Positions 18,314-29,100 of a stretch of DNA of 64,000 nucleotides are shown piece by piece. The DNA is from Paraburkholderia mimosarum LMG 23256 = NBRC 106338 (GTDB lineage: Bacteria; Pseudomonadota; Gammaproteobacteria; Burkholderiales; Burkholderiaceae). The translations under genes and the position numbers were made by a program. Under the pieces are notes generated by a model. It saw only the letters and a program-made list of their open reading frames with translations, did no database searches and was not told the DNA's origin. The stretch covers positions 62,001 to 126,000 of the forward strand of contig NZ_BBJJ01000009.1 of the NCBI RefSeq assembly GCF_000739815.1, written 5' to 3'. Numbering within the stretch: position 1 is the first letter of the stretch; each line of letters begins with the position of its first letter.

Positions 18314-19837
18314 ATGACCGCAAAGCTACCCGCCGTGCCGCAAGGTGCGCTGATGATCCAGGGCACGACGTCCGACGCCGGCAAAAGCACGCTCGTCGCC
18401 GGCCTGTGCCGTCTCGCGCGCCGCGCGGGCGCGCGTGTCGCGCCATTCAAGCCGCAGAACATGGCGCTCAACAGCGCCGTGACCGTGGACGGCGGCGAGA
18501 TCGGGCGCGCGCAGGCGCTGCAGGCCGTCGCCGCCGGCATCGAGGCGCACACCGACCTCAATCCGGTGCTGCTCAAGCCCAACAGCGACCTCGGCTCGCA
18601 GGTCATCATCCACGGCAAGGCGCGCATGAACCTCAACGCGCGCGCGTACCAGGATTACAAGCCGCTCGCGCGCGAGGCCGTGCTCGCGTCCTATGGGCGG
18701 CTGCGCGAGCGCTACGACACCGTGTTCGTGGAAGGCGCGGGCAGTCCCGCCGAGATCAACCTGCGCGCCAACGACATCGCCAACATGGGTTTCGCCGAAG
18801 CGGTCGATTGCCCGGTCGTGCTCGTCGCCGACATCGACCGTGGCGGCGTGTTCGCGCATCTGATCGGCACGCTGGCCTGTCTTTCCGCGAGCGAGCGAGC
18901 GCGCGTGAAGGGCTTCGTCATCAACCGCTTTCGCGGCGATCGTTCGCTGCTGGAGCCCGGCCTCGCATGGCTCGAAGCGCAGACGGGCAAGCCGGTGCTC
19001 GGTGTCGTCCCATACCTGCACGGCCTCACGCTCGACGCCGAGGACATGCTGCCGGGCGCGGCCCGCAGCGGCGCGTCGCAGGCCGAGGGTGAGACGCTGC
19101 GCGTGGTCGTGCCGGCGCTGCCGCACATCAGCAACCATACCGACTTCGACGCGCTGCGCGCTCATCCGCAGGTCGATTTCACCTACGTGCGCACGGGCGA
19201 AGCGCCGCCCGCTGCCGATCTCGTGATTCTTCCAGGCTCGAAGAACGTGCGCGACGATCTCGCCTGGCTGCGCGCCCAGGGCTGGGAGACGGCGCTCGCG
19301 CGGCACCTGCGCTACGGTGGCCGGGTGATCGGCATTTGCGGCGGCATGCAGATGCTCGGACACACGATCGCCGATCCGCATGGCGTGGAGGGCGAACCGG
19401 GGGCGGTGGAAGGCTTCGGCTGGCTCGACTACGAAACCGAGCTCACGCGCGAGAAGACGCTCAAGAACGTGACGGGCGCGCTCGCGCTGGAAGGCGCCGG
19501 TGAGGCGCGCGTGGCGGGGTATGAGATTCATATGGGCGAGACGCGCGGGCGCGCGCTCGATCGCCCCGCGATGTGGCTAGCGGCCGCCGCCGGGGGCCGG
19601 CCGGAAACGGCAACGCGCCCGGACGGCGCGTGCTCCGCGGATGGCCAGATCCTCGCGACCTACGTGCACGGCCTCTTCGACACGCCCGAGGCGTGCGTCG
19701 CGCTCCTGCGCTGGGCCGGGCTCGCGGCGGCGCGCACCGTGGACTATCCGGCGTTGCGCGAGGCGTCGCTAGAGCGGCTCGCGGATACGCTGGCGGCGAG
19801 CCTCGATCTACAGAAGGTGTTCGGCGCGATCGGCTGA
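18314..19837 (+). CDS. cobQ: Cobyric acid synthase CobQ
   Basis: A 507-residue glutamine-dependent amidotransferase that amidates four peripheral carboxylates of the corrin ring. The N-terminal ATPase domain has [24 protein letters not shown] and [20 protein letters not shown]. The C-terminal class I glutaminase domain has the nucleophile in [10 protein letters not shown] and the histidine in ATYVHGLFD. The start [11 protein letters not shown] at 18314 fits the family better than an in-frame ATG at 18248. It is divergent from cobU. It acts one step before CbiB and so allows salvage of incompletely amidated corrinoids. Confidence 0.95.
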   Translation: MTAKLPAVPQGALMIQGTTSDAGKSTLVAGLCRLARRAGARVAPFKPQNMALNSAVTVDGGEIGRAQALQAVAAGIEAHTDLNPVLLKPNSDLGSQVIIHGKARMNLNARAYQDYKPLAREAVLASYGRLRERYDTVFVEGAGSPAEINLRANDIANMGFAEAVDCPVVLVADIDRGGVFAHLIGTLACLSASERARVKGFVINRFRGDRSLLEPGLAWLEAQTGKPVLGVVPYLHGLTLDAEDMLPGAARSGASQAEGETLRVVVPALPHISNHTDFDALRAHPQVDFTYVRTGEAPPAADLVILPGSKNVRDDLAWLRAQGWETALARHLRYGGRVIGICGGMQMLGHTIADPHGVEGEPGAVEGFGWLDYETELTREKTLKNVTGALALEGAGEARVAGYEIHMGETRGRALDRPAMWLAAAAGGRPETATRPDGACSADGQILATYVHGLFDTPEACVALLRWAGLAAARTVDYPALREASLERLADTLAASLDLQKVFGAIG

Positions 19838-19859
19838 ATGCGCGGCGCGCCGGGCGTGC

Positions 19860-20279
19860 TCAGTAGAGCACCATCTGGGTACAGCGGAAAAGCGCGATGG
19901 TCTTGCCGTCCGGGCCGCTTACCGTGGCGTCCCAGACCTGCGTGCTGCGCCCGAGGTGCACGCCCGTCGCAACGGCCGAGATCGTGCCTTCGCGGGCGGT
20001 GCCGAGGTGGTTGCTCTTGATCTCGAGGGTCGTGAAGTTCTTCGCGGTCGGGGGCAGGTGGGCGAAGCAGGCGTAGCCGCAGGCGGTGTCGGCGAGGCCG
20101 ATCACGGTGGCGGCGTGCAGAAAGCCGTTGGGGGCGAGCAGGTCGCTGCGAATGTCGAGCTCGGCGCGCAGCTCGCCTTGCTCGAGGGCAAGCGGGCGAA
20201 AGCCAAGCAGCTCGGGCAGACGGCCGCGCTGGCGCTCGAGCAGGGACTCGATCGTGATGTCGTGGCGTAGGGTGCTCAT
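19860..20279 (-). CDS. PaaI-family hotdog thioesterase
   Basis: A 139-residue single hotdog-fold domain. NGFLHAATVIGLADTACGYA is the long helix with its preceding loop, and the strands LEIKSNHLGTAREGTISAVA and TQVWDATVSGPDGKTIALFRCTQ complete the PaaI pattern. It probably hydrolyses an acyl-CoA, substrate unknown. The start MSTLRHDITIESLLE was chosen over an in-frame extension to 20429. It is convergent with cobQ (22 bases apart) and unlikely to be part of cobalamin synthesis. Confidence 0.85.
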   Translation of the reverse strand: MSTLRHDITIESLLERQRGRLPELLGFRPLALEQGELRAELDIRSDLLAPNGFLHAATVIGLADTACGYACFAHLPPTAKNFTTLEIKSNHLGTAREGTISAVATGVHLGRSTQVWDATVSGPDGKTIALFRCTQMVLY

Positions 20280-20488
20280 GGGTCGGTCAGTCTCCCGAAT
20301 TTGATATGAAGATTGTGGTGCGCGCAGCTGGGGGGCTTCGGCGGCGCGCAAATTGTCGATATTATCGGACGGTTGATCCGGTTCGCTGCCTAACCGGCAA
20401 GTCGCCTCGCAAGGCATCGAGCAGCGCATCGAGCAAATTCACGGCAAACCGGCTGGCCCACGCGCCAGCCATCCTGACGGGAGTATTC

Positions 20489-21115
20489 ATGACGGTAATC
20501 GTGGTGGCGAATCCCAAGGGCGGCGTGGGCAAGAGCACGCTGTCCACCAATCTGGCCGGCTACTTCGCCGCACAGGGCGAGTGGGTCGCGCTCGCGGACC
20601 TCGACCGGCAGCAGTCCTCGCACGCGTGGCTCGATCTGCGGGCCGCGACGCTGCCGCCGATCGAAAGCTGGCAGGTCGATCTGGACAATCCGGCGAAGCC
20701 GCCCAGGGGACTCGAGCACGCCGTCATCGACACGCCCGCGGGCCTGCACGGCAACCGTCTCGCGTCGATCATCGAGCTGGCGGACAAGGTGATCGTGCCG
20801 CTACAGCCTTCGATGTTCGACATTCTCGCCACCCAGGACTTTCTGAACCGCCTCGCGAAAGAAAAGGCGGTGCGCAAGGGTAACATCCAGGTGGGCGTGG
20901 TCGGCATGCGCGTGGACGCGCGCACGCGCTCGGCCGAGCAGCTGCAACGCTTCGTGGAGGGGCTCGATCTGCCCGTGCTGGGCTATCTGCGCGATACGCA
21001 GAACTACGTGCAGCTCGCCGCGCACGGCCTCACGCTGTGGGACGTGGCGAAGAGCCGGGTCGAGAAGGATCTCGACCAGTGGCAGTCGATTCTCGGCTGG
21101 GTGGACGGGAAATAA
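20489..21115 (+). CDS. Orphan ParA-family ATPase
   Basis: A 208-residue ParA/MinD-type ATPase with a deviant Walker A, KGGVGKST, at residues 10-17 (signature lysine K10, catalytic K15). Walker A' LADLDRQQSS and the VIDTPAGLHG switch follow. It lacks the DNA-binding N-terminus of type Ia ParA. No ParB, parS-like site or chemotaxis, pilus or cellulose gene lies beside it, so the cargo is unknown. The start MTVIVVANPKGG is the family N-terminus with GGGAG upstream. Its stop codon lies inside an 11-bp tandem repeat. Confidence 0.88.
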   Translation: MTVIVVANPKGGVGKSTLSTNLAGYFAAQGEWVALADLDRQQSSHAWLDLRAATLPPIESWQVDLDNPAKPPRGLEHAVIDTPAGLHGNRLASIIELADKVIVPLQPSMFDILATQDFLNRLAKEKAVRKGNIQVGVVGMRVDARTRSAEQLQRFVEGLDLPVLGYLRDTQNYVQLAAHGLTLWDVAKSRVEKDLDQWQSILGWVDGK

Positions 21116-21168
21116 GCGGCGAACAAGCGGCGACCAAGCGGCGACCAAGCGGCATAGAAGCGGCACAT
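21114..21168 (+). repeat. 11-bp tandem repeat, five copies
   Basis: Five head-to-tail 11-bp units starting at 21114, 21125, 21136, 21147 and 21158. Units 2 and 3 are identical (AAGCGGCGACC), unit 1 differs by one base, and units 4 and 5 keep AAGCGGC. The first unit overlaps the ParA stop codon, so copy-number change would alter only the 3' untranslated region. Confidence 0.9.
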
Positions 21169-21232
21169 TAGCGCCAAACAAGCCGCCGGCAGGCGCCGGC
21201 GCTGGCCGCGAGCCGCGCCGCCGGCCTTCCGC

Positions 21233-21619
21233 TCAGCTCCAGCTTTGCGTGGGCACGTGGTCGCGGCTGCCCTTGATGCGGTTGTTCTCGTCGACGAACA
21301 CGAGGTTCGGCTTCCAGCCGGCCTTGAGCTCTTCTTCTTCCACATTCGCGAAGGCCGCGATGATCACGAGGTCGCCCAGCTGCGCGCGGCGTGCGGCCGA
21401 ACCGTTCAGCGAGATCATGCCGCTGCCGCGCTCGCCCTTGATCGCGTAGGTCGTGAAGCGCTCGCCATTGTTGATGTTCCAGATGTCGATGCGCTCGTTC
21501 TCGACGATGTTCGCCGCTTCGAGCAGGTTCTCGTCGATGGCGCACGAGCCTTCGTAGTGCAGCTCGCAGTGCGTGACCGCGACGCGGTGGATCTTCGACT
21601 TGAGCATATGGCGTTGCAT
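21233..21619 (-). CDS. panD: Aspartate 1-decarboxylase PanD
   Basis: A 128-residue pyruvoyl enzyme that makes beta-alanine for pantothenate. The N-terminus [20 protein letters not shown] and the self-cleavage site G24-S25 in YEGSCAID line up with E. coli PanD by number. The reading continues with [16 protein letters not shown] and [11 protein letters not shown]. The start has GAGGAG upstream at good spacing. It follows panC on the same strand after 103 bases, and the two products meet in pantothenate synthesis. It is convergent with the parA-like gene. Confidence 0.97.
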   Translation of the reverse strand: MQRHMLKSKIHRVAVTHCELHYEGSCAIDENLLEAANIVENERIDIWNINNGERFTTYAIKGERGSGMISLNGSAARRAQLGDLVIIAAFANVEEEELKAGWKPNLVFVDENNRIKGSRDHVPTQSWS

Positions 21620-21722
21620 GGTGTGTCTCCTCAGGCGCAAGGGCGGGCGGGCCGCCACGGATCAGGCGCAAAAATACGGATAGGCGGAATCTGGCGGAAT
21701 GGGGCGCGGCGGTCCTGCGGGC

Positions 21723-22866
<1,144 letters not shown>

Positions 22867-23781
22867 TCAAGCCGGCAGATACGCGAGCCGCACGTAGATC
22901 GGGGCGAACGGCTCGGGCTGGGTGATCTCGATGAGCGATTCGCGCGAAAGCTCCAGCATCGCGATGAAGTTCACGACCACGACGGGCACGCCGCGCGTGG
23001 TGTCGAAAAGCTCGGAGAACTCCATGAAGCGCTCGCCCTGGAGGCGGCGCAGGATGATGCTCATGTGCTCGCGCACCGAGAGTTCCTCGCGCGAGATCTT
23101 GTGATGCTGAACGAGCTTCGCGCGCTTGATGACGTCGGCCCAGGCGGCGCGCAGGTCGTTGCAGTCCACGTCCGGGAAGCGCGGCGTGATGCTCTGCTCG
23201 ATATAGACCTCGGCGCGCAGGAAGTCGCGGCCCAGTTGCGGCAGGCGGTCGATGCGCTGGGCGGCGAGCTTCATCTGCTCGTATTCGAGCAGGCGGCGCA
23301 CGAGTTCGGCGCGCGGGTCTTCCGCCTCTTCGCCCGTGTCGGCCTTCTTGACCGGCAGCAGCATGCGCGACTTGATCTCGATGAGCATGGCAGCCATCAG
23401 CAGATATTCGGCCGCGAGTTCGAGGTTGGTCTTGCGCAGTTGCTCGACGTAGCCGAGGTACTGCGTGGTGACCTCCGCCATCGGGATGTCGAGGACGTTG
23501 AAGTTCTGCTTGCGGATGAGGTAGAGCAGCAGGTCGAGCGGGCCTTCGAAAGTCTCCAGGAAGACTTCGAGCGCATCCGGCGGGATATACAGGTCCTGCG
23601 GGAGCTTGAAGAGCGGCTCGCCATAGAGGCGCGCGAACGCGACGCCGTCGATGGTGTCGGGTGTCGAGTCGGTGGCGGGCGTGGCCAGCGCTTCACCGGG
23701 CGTCTGCCCGGCGGCGTGGCCCCCGTGACTGGCCGCGTGCTCGCCCGGTGGCGGCGCGCCGGCCCGGTCGGCCTCGGCCAT
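22867..23781 (-). CDS. scpA: Segregation and condensation protein A (ScpA)
   Basis: A 304-residue kleisin subunit of the SMC-ScpAB complex. The core starts at FEGPLDLLLYLIRKQNFNVLDIPMAEVTTQYL and runs through EYLLMAAMLIEIKSRMLLP, the diagnostic ScpA region, to a winged-helix C-terminus with HMSIILRRLQGERFMEFSELF. The first 50 or so residues are Gly/Ala/His-rich and not conserved. The start MAEADRAGAPP at 23781 overlaps the stop of the upstream DUF3460 gene (ATGA). scpB is not adjacent here. Confidence 0.93.
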   Translation of the reverse strand: MAEADRAGAPPPGEHAASHGGHAAGQTPGEALATPATDSTPDTIDGVAFARLYGEPLFKLPQDLYIPPDALEVFLETFEGPLDLLLYLIRKQNFNVLDIPMAEVTTQYLGYVEQLRKTNLELAAEYLLMAAMLIEIKSRMLLPVKKADTGEEAEDPRAELVRRLLEYEQMKLAAQRIDRLPQLGRDFLRAEVYIEQSITPRFPDVDCNDLRAAWADVIKRAKLVQHHKISREELSVREHMSIILRRLQGERFMEFSELFDTTRGVPVVVVNFIAMLELSRESLIEITQPEPFAPIYVRLAYLPA

Positions 23782-23966
23782 CAGAAGTTCTGGTAGTAGA
23801 CGTAAGACGTTTGCTTCACGCGCGAAGCCTGCTGACGCTCGCGCTCGTCGAGGTCGAGCGGCTGCTTGTCCCACAGGAGCGCACGGCCCTTGCGTTGCTG
23901 CTCTTCGAGCTGCGGCTTTTGCTGCTTGAGCTGGTTCAGGAACTGCGTGATGTCCGACTGATACAT
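23781..23966 (-). CDS. DUF3460 family small protein
   Basis: A 61-residue soluble protein beginning MYQSDITQFLNQLKQQKP and ending SRVKQTSYVYYQNF. It is rich in Gln, Lys and Arg and largely helical. The sequence fits DUF3460, a small betaproteobacterial family of unknown function that I know next to scpA. Its stop overlaps the scpA start, so the two are translationally coupled, which suggests, without proof, a role linked to condensin. Confidence 0.8.
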   Translation of the reverse strand: MYQSDITQFLNQLKQQKPQLEEQQRKGRALLWDKQPLDLDERERQQASRVKQTSYVYYQNF

Positions 23967-24248
23967 GGCTGACGTCCGTCCAGTAAGGCGGGGCGCCTGA
24001 TTGCACCGCGCCGCTAATTCTGTCGGCCGCAATTTTACCGCAAGCCACCGCTGCGTAACATGCGCGCTTCGTTCGCGCCCCTTGCGTTTCACATCGCGGA
24101 GCGTTGTGGCACGTTTTGCGCCTCCTTGCGGGGTTCTGACACGCCGATGTGGTGAAATAACGCGTTTGCGCCCGATGCCGCGTCCCGTGCCCTGCGCGCG
24201 AACGGCGCAGCCGGTGGCAACCAGTTCTACGACGGCCGGAGGTGTTGT

Positions 24249-26087
24249 TTGGCGGGAAGGGTGATCGAAGCGTTGTGCGCACGGCGTCGTCCCTCGCGGG
24301 CGGCGCGGCCATGGCTCGCCGCGTGTCTGACCGCGTGCCTCGCCGTCTGCCTGTCTGCGCCAACGCCCGCGCGGGCCGACCTCGCCAGCCTCCTGCCGTG
24401 GATGCGTGCGCGCACCTACTACGACGTCGAGATCGAGGCCTCCCCGCGCGAGCTGCGCAAGCTGCTCGAGGCGCACCTCGATATTTCGCGCTTCGCCACG
24501 CGAGCCGACGTGAACGAGGACCAGTTCGAATTCCTCGTGACCGCGATCCCACGGCAGGTCAGCGACCTCGCCGCGACCTACGGCTATTTCACGCCGGTGG
24601 TGCGCACCGACGTACGCACCATCGACGGCAGGCGGCATGTGCGGGTGAGCGTCGACGCGGGCCCGCGCACGACGATCTCATCGGTGAAGCTCGTCTTTCG
24701 CGGCCCGGTGCTCACGGAGGATACCGCGCAGGAGAACACCGCGCGCTTCGCATTTTCGCTGCACGAGGGCGACGCCTTCACGCAGTCGGGCTGGGACGAC
24801 GCCAAGAACGCCTCGCTCAAGGCGCTGCAGGCGCGCCGCTACCTGGGCGCGAAAATCGTGCACTCCGAGGCGCGCGTCGATCCGCTCATGCACGACGCGC
24901 AGCTTTCCGTGACGTTCGACAGCGGGCCGACCTTCACGGTGGGCAAGCTCGACGTATCGGGCACGCGGCGCTACCCGGCCGAAATCATCGACAACGTGAA
25001 TCCGCTCTCGCCGGGCGAAGTCTACGACCTCAAGCGCGTGGCCGAACTGCAGCGCCAGGTCCAGAACACGCCGTACTACGCGAGCGTGGCCATCGACGTC
25101 GACGCCAATACGCAAAAGCCGCTCGAGACGCCCGTGCACGTGAAGGTGAGCGAGTTCCCGTACAACAGCTTTCGCGGCGGCGTGGGCTATTCGACCGACA
25201 CCGGCGCGCACGTCCAGGGCTCGTACACCTACCTGAACACGTTCGGGGCGGCCTGGCCGTTCCAGGTGCAGGGGCGGCTGGACCAGATCCAGAAGTTCGG
25301 CCAGGTCCAGCTTTCGATGCCGCCGGGACCGCGCGCCTGGACCAACAGCCTCGTCGCTTCGTACACGACGACCGACGTGTCGGATACGAATATCTACAGC
25401 GCGCGCGTCGGCGTGCAGCGCACGCGCACCTCGCAGAACATCGACTATGCCTATGCGCTGATGTTCTACGACGACCGCCTCACGCAGAACGTAGGGCCGT
25501 CGTCGAGGGCTTACGCGCTCGTGCCGACCTGGGGCTGGACGCGCCGCAATGTCGACGACCCGATATTTCCGCGCAGCGGCAACATCATTCGCGTGGAGGC
25601 AGGCCTCGCGCTGAAGAACCTGGGGGCCGAGCAAAGCTTCTTGCGCGGCTACATGCGCGGCCAGCAATACCTGCCGATCGGCCGTTCCGATCTCATGCTG
25701 TTCCGCGCGGAGCTGGGCGGCGTGTTCACGAGCGGACCTTCGAGCGGCGTGCCCGCCTCGCTGCTGTTTCGCGCGGGCGGCTCGAACTCGGTGCGTGGCT
25801 ACTCGTTCCAGAGTATCGGCAACAACGTGTCGGGCTCGATCCTGCCGACGAAGTATCTCGTTACCGGATCGGCCGAGTACCAGCACTGGTGGACCCGCGA
25901 CTGGGGTGGCGCCGTGTTCTTCGACGTGGGCACGGCCACCGACACCTGGGGCGAGAAGCAGTTCGACCCGGGTGCCGGGATCGGCGCGCGCTGGCGCAGC
26001 CCGGTCGGGCCGGTCAACCTCGATCTCGCCTATGGTTTTCGCACTCACAGCGTGCGTCCTTATCTGACTCTCGGGATCGCCTTCTGA
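24249..26087 (+). CDS. tamA: Outer-membrane translocation/assembly protein TamA
   Basis: A 612-residue Omp85-family protein. After a signal peptide (about residues 1-44, ending ARAD), POTRA repeats fill about 45-270, and a 16-strand barrel with GGSNSVRGYSFQSIG and a final VRPYLTLGIAF follows. With TamB it helps insert outer-membrane proteins and move lipids across the envelope. The apparent start is TTG at 24249, supported by GGAGGT at 24238-24243; a GTG at 24261 is a second candidate with weaker spacing. tamB follows after 61 bases. Confidence 0.92.
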   Translation: MAGRVIEALCARRRPSRAARPWLAACLTACLAVCLSAPTPARADLASLLPWMRARTYYDVEIEASPRELRKLLEAHLDISRFATRADVNEDQFEFLVTAIPRQVSDLAATYGYFTPVVRTDVRTIDGRRHVRVSVDAGPRTTISSVKLVFRGPVLTEDTAQENTARFAFSLHEGDAFTQSGWDDAKNASLKALQARRYLGAKIVHSEARVDPLMHDAQLSVTFDSGPTFTVGKLDVSGTRRYPAEIIDNVNPLSPGEVYDLKRVAELQRQVQNTPYYASVAIDVDANTQKPLETPVHVKVSEFPYNSFRGGVGYSTDTGAHVQGSYTYLNTFGAAWPFQVQGRLDQIQKFGQVQLSMPPGPRAWTNSLVASYTTTDVSDTNIYSARVGVQRTRTSQNIDYAYALMFYDDRLTQNVGPSSRAYALVPTWGWTRRNVDDPIFPRSGNIIRVEAGLALKNLGAEQSFLRGYMRGQQYLPIGRSDLMLFRAELGGVFTSGPSSGVPASLLFRAGGSNSVRGYSFQSIGNNVSGSILPTKYLVTGSAEYQHWWTRDWGGAVFFDVGTATDTWGEKQFDPGAGIGARWRSPVGPVNLDLAYGFRTHSVRPYLTLGIAF

Positions 26088-26148
26088 TGACGACGCGCTC
26101 GCTGCTCGCTTTCGGTTCGACACCTTCGCCGCACGGTGGGGTGGCCGC

Positions 26149-29100
26149 ATGAGCGCGCGCCGTTTCGCGGCGCTGCCCTGGCGGTCTGCCGCGTTCGCGG
26201 TGCCGCCGGGGGAGGCAAGCGGCCGGCCGGACGACGCCGCTGGCCATGACACCGGCGGCCAAAGGGGGGCGAGCGGCGGCCAGGATGGCGGCAATGGCGA
26301 CGCGCCGCCGCCGCGCCGTGGACGCAGCCTGTGGAAGGCGCTCGCCTGGGCGATCGTCGTGCCGGTGCTGATCGTCGGGCTCATCGCCGGCGGGATCCAT
26401 GGCCTGCTGACCACCGAGCGCGGCACGGCGTTCGCGTGGCGCGCGGCGGTCAGGCTGCTCGACGGCAAGCTCGCAGGCAGGCTCGAAGGCGGCACGCTCG
26501 CGAGCGGCGTGCGGTTTTCCGACGTGAGCTGGCGCGGCGCGGACGGCACCACGCTCAAGGTGGACCGCATCGGCGGCCAATGGGCGCTGCACGGCTTCGG
26601 CCAGGGGCCGTGGCGCTTCGTGGTGGACTATCTGCATATCGGCGACGTCGAGATGCGCATCGTGCCGTCGCACGAGCCTTCGACGTCCATGACGCTGCCG
26701 GAGAACCTGGAGCTGCCGCTCGGGCTCGAGATCCGCGACCTGCGCGTCGACAAGCTCACGCTGCACGAAGGCACGTCGACCAGCGAGTACTCGCGGCTCC
26801 AGTTCCACGGCCGCAGCGACGGCCGTCATCACGAGGCCGCCATCGAGCGTCTCGACACGCCGTTTGGCGCCGTGAGCGCCGAGGCGAAGCTCGACGGCGT
26901 GCGGCCCTTCGCGCTCACCGGCGATGTTGGCTATTCCGGCAAGGTGAACGGCGAAGACGTGCAGGTGAGCGCGAACCTGGCCGGTTCGCTCGAGGCGCTC
27001 ACGGCCGAGATCGTGGCGAGCGGCATGAAGCTCACGGGCCGCGCCCATGTGGAGGCCGCGCCGTTCGCCTCGGTGCCCCTGCAGCGGGCGACGCTCGCCT
27101 TCGATCACGTCAACCCGCAGGCGTTCGCGCCGGGCGCGCCGTTTGCCGATCTCGCGCTGCGCGCGCAACTGCAGCCGGTGCCGGGCGGCGCGGCGGGCGT
27201 GCCGGCGGCGCTGGCGGCGGCCTCTGGCGTTGCCGCGGCTTCGCAGGGGGCGCCCGCGTCAGTGCCGGCCGGGGCCTCGGCGCCGAAGGCCGGCACGAAG
27301 CCTGGCGCAACGGCTTCCGGCACGGCGGCGGGATCCGCAGCTACGGCGGCATCTGCGTCTGCGGCCGGCGCACGCCGCGATGTCGCGGGCTTGACGGTGG
27401 CGGGCACGGTCTCGATCGTGAACGCGAAGCCCGGCGCGATCGACGAGAAGCTGCTGCCACTCATCGACGCTCAAGCGGACGTCGTGCTCGATGCGAAGAC
27501 GCAGCGTATCCCGAAGCTCGCCGTGCGCCTCATGAAGAACGCGACGATCACGGGCGGCGGCACCATCAGCGGGCGCGACGGCCGCTTCGACCTGAAGGTG
27601 GCCGGGCTCGACCTCAACGCGATCCAGTCCAGCGTGCGCGCCACGCAGTTCGCGGGGCCGGTCGGCGTGCGGCTCAATGGCGACGTGCAGAGCGTCACGC
27701 TCGATCTCGCCGATCCGCGGGCGGCGCTGCGCGTGCAGGGCAAGGTGACGCAGGATCCTGCGCGCCTGTCGTTCAGCGACGTGCGGCTGACGTCGGGCGC
27801 AGGTCGCATCGACCTGTCCGGCGCGCTCAAGCACGACGCCAGCTCGACGTATCAGTTGAAGGCGGTGCTGACCGATTTCGACCCGCTCTCGCTGACGTCG
27901 CAAACACCGGCGCGCCCGACGCCCAGGACGACGAGCGCGAGCGCCCGGCCAACGCACGCCCCGGCGCCCGCGCACGCCGCCGACGCGCTCAACCCGAAGC
28001 GCAATCTCGCGCTCAATCCCGCGCTCAACCCGGCGCTCAATCCCGCGCAATCGGGCGAACAGGCTGCCGAGCAAAAGCGAGTGGACATTGCGAAGCAGAC
28101 GGAGCAGGGCGGGGCGGCCAGGCCCGCAGCGAGACCGAGCCCTGCGCCCGTACGCGCCACCCGCCGCATCGAGGCGCGCGTGAACGGCACGCTCAACGCG
28201 AGCGGCACGCTCGCGCCCGCCTTCACGACGAAGGCGGAGTTCAAGCTCGGCCCGAGCGTCTACGACGACTTGCCGCTCACGGGCCAGGGTGTCATTCAGC
28301 TGGCGGGTTCGCGCATTCTGCCAAGCCGTGCGAACCTCTCGGTCGCGGGCAATATCGTCGATCTGGAGGGCAGCTTCGGCGCGCCCGGCGACCGGCTGCG
28401 CTTTCGCGTGGACGCGCCGCAGCTCGACCGGCTCGGCTTCGGCATTGCGGGGCAGCTCGCGGCGAACGGCGATCTGACCGGCAGCTTCGCCCATCCCGAC
28501 GTCTCGTTCGACTACCGGGCCGATCACGTCGTGTTCGGCGATAACCGCGTCGGCCATGCAGAGGGCAAGGCGCTCGCGCGCGACGGCGCGAACGGCGCGC
28601 TCGCCTTCAGCACGGACGCGAGCGATGTCGCCGTGGCGGGCGTCGATATCGCGACGCTCAACGCGCGCCTTGACGGCACCCGCGCGAAGCACACGCTCAC
28701 CGCGAACGCGAAAGGCAAGGTCCAGGGCCAGCCGATCGATCTGGCGGTGGCCGCAAACGGCGGCCTCCAGGAGACGCGCGAGGGCAGGCGCTGGAACGGC
28801 ACGCTCACGCAGCTCGAGAACCGCGGCTCGCCCGGCGTGAAGCTTCAGGCGCCGATGACGGTGAGCGCGGGCGCGGGCAAGGTCACGCTGGGCGCGACGC
28901 GCATCGTGGCCGAAGGCGCTTCGCTCGAGCTCAAGTCGTTCGACCTCGACCATGGCAGCATCCGTTCGGCTGGCACGCTCAGGAACGTTTCGCTCGCGCG
29001 CATCATGCAACTGCGGCAGCAGTACACGGGCGAGACGTCCACGCTCAGGACCGATCTCGTGTTCGATGGCGACTGGGACTTCTCCGTTGGCCAGAGCGCG

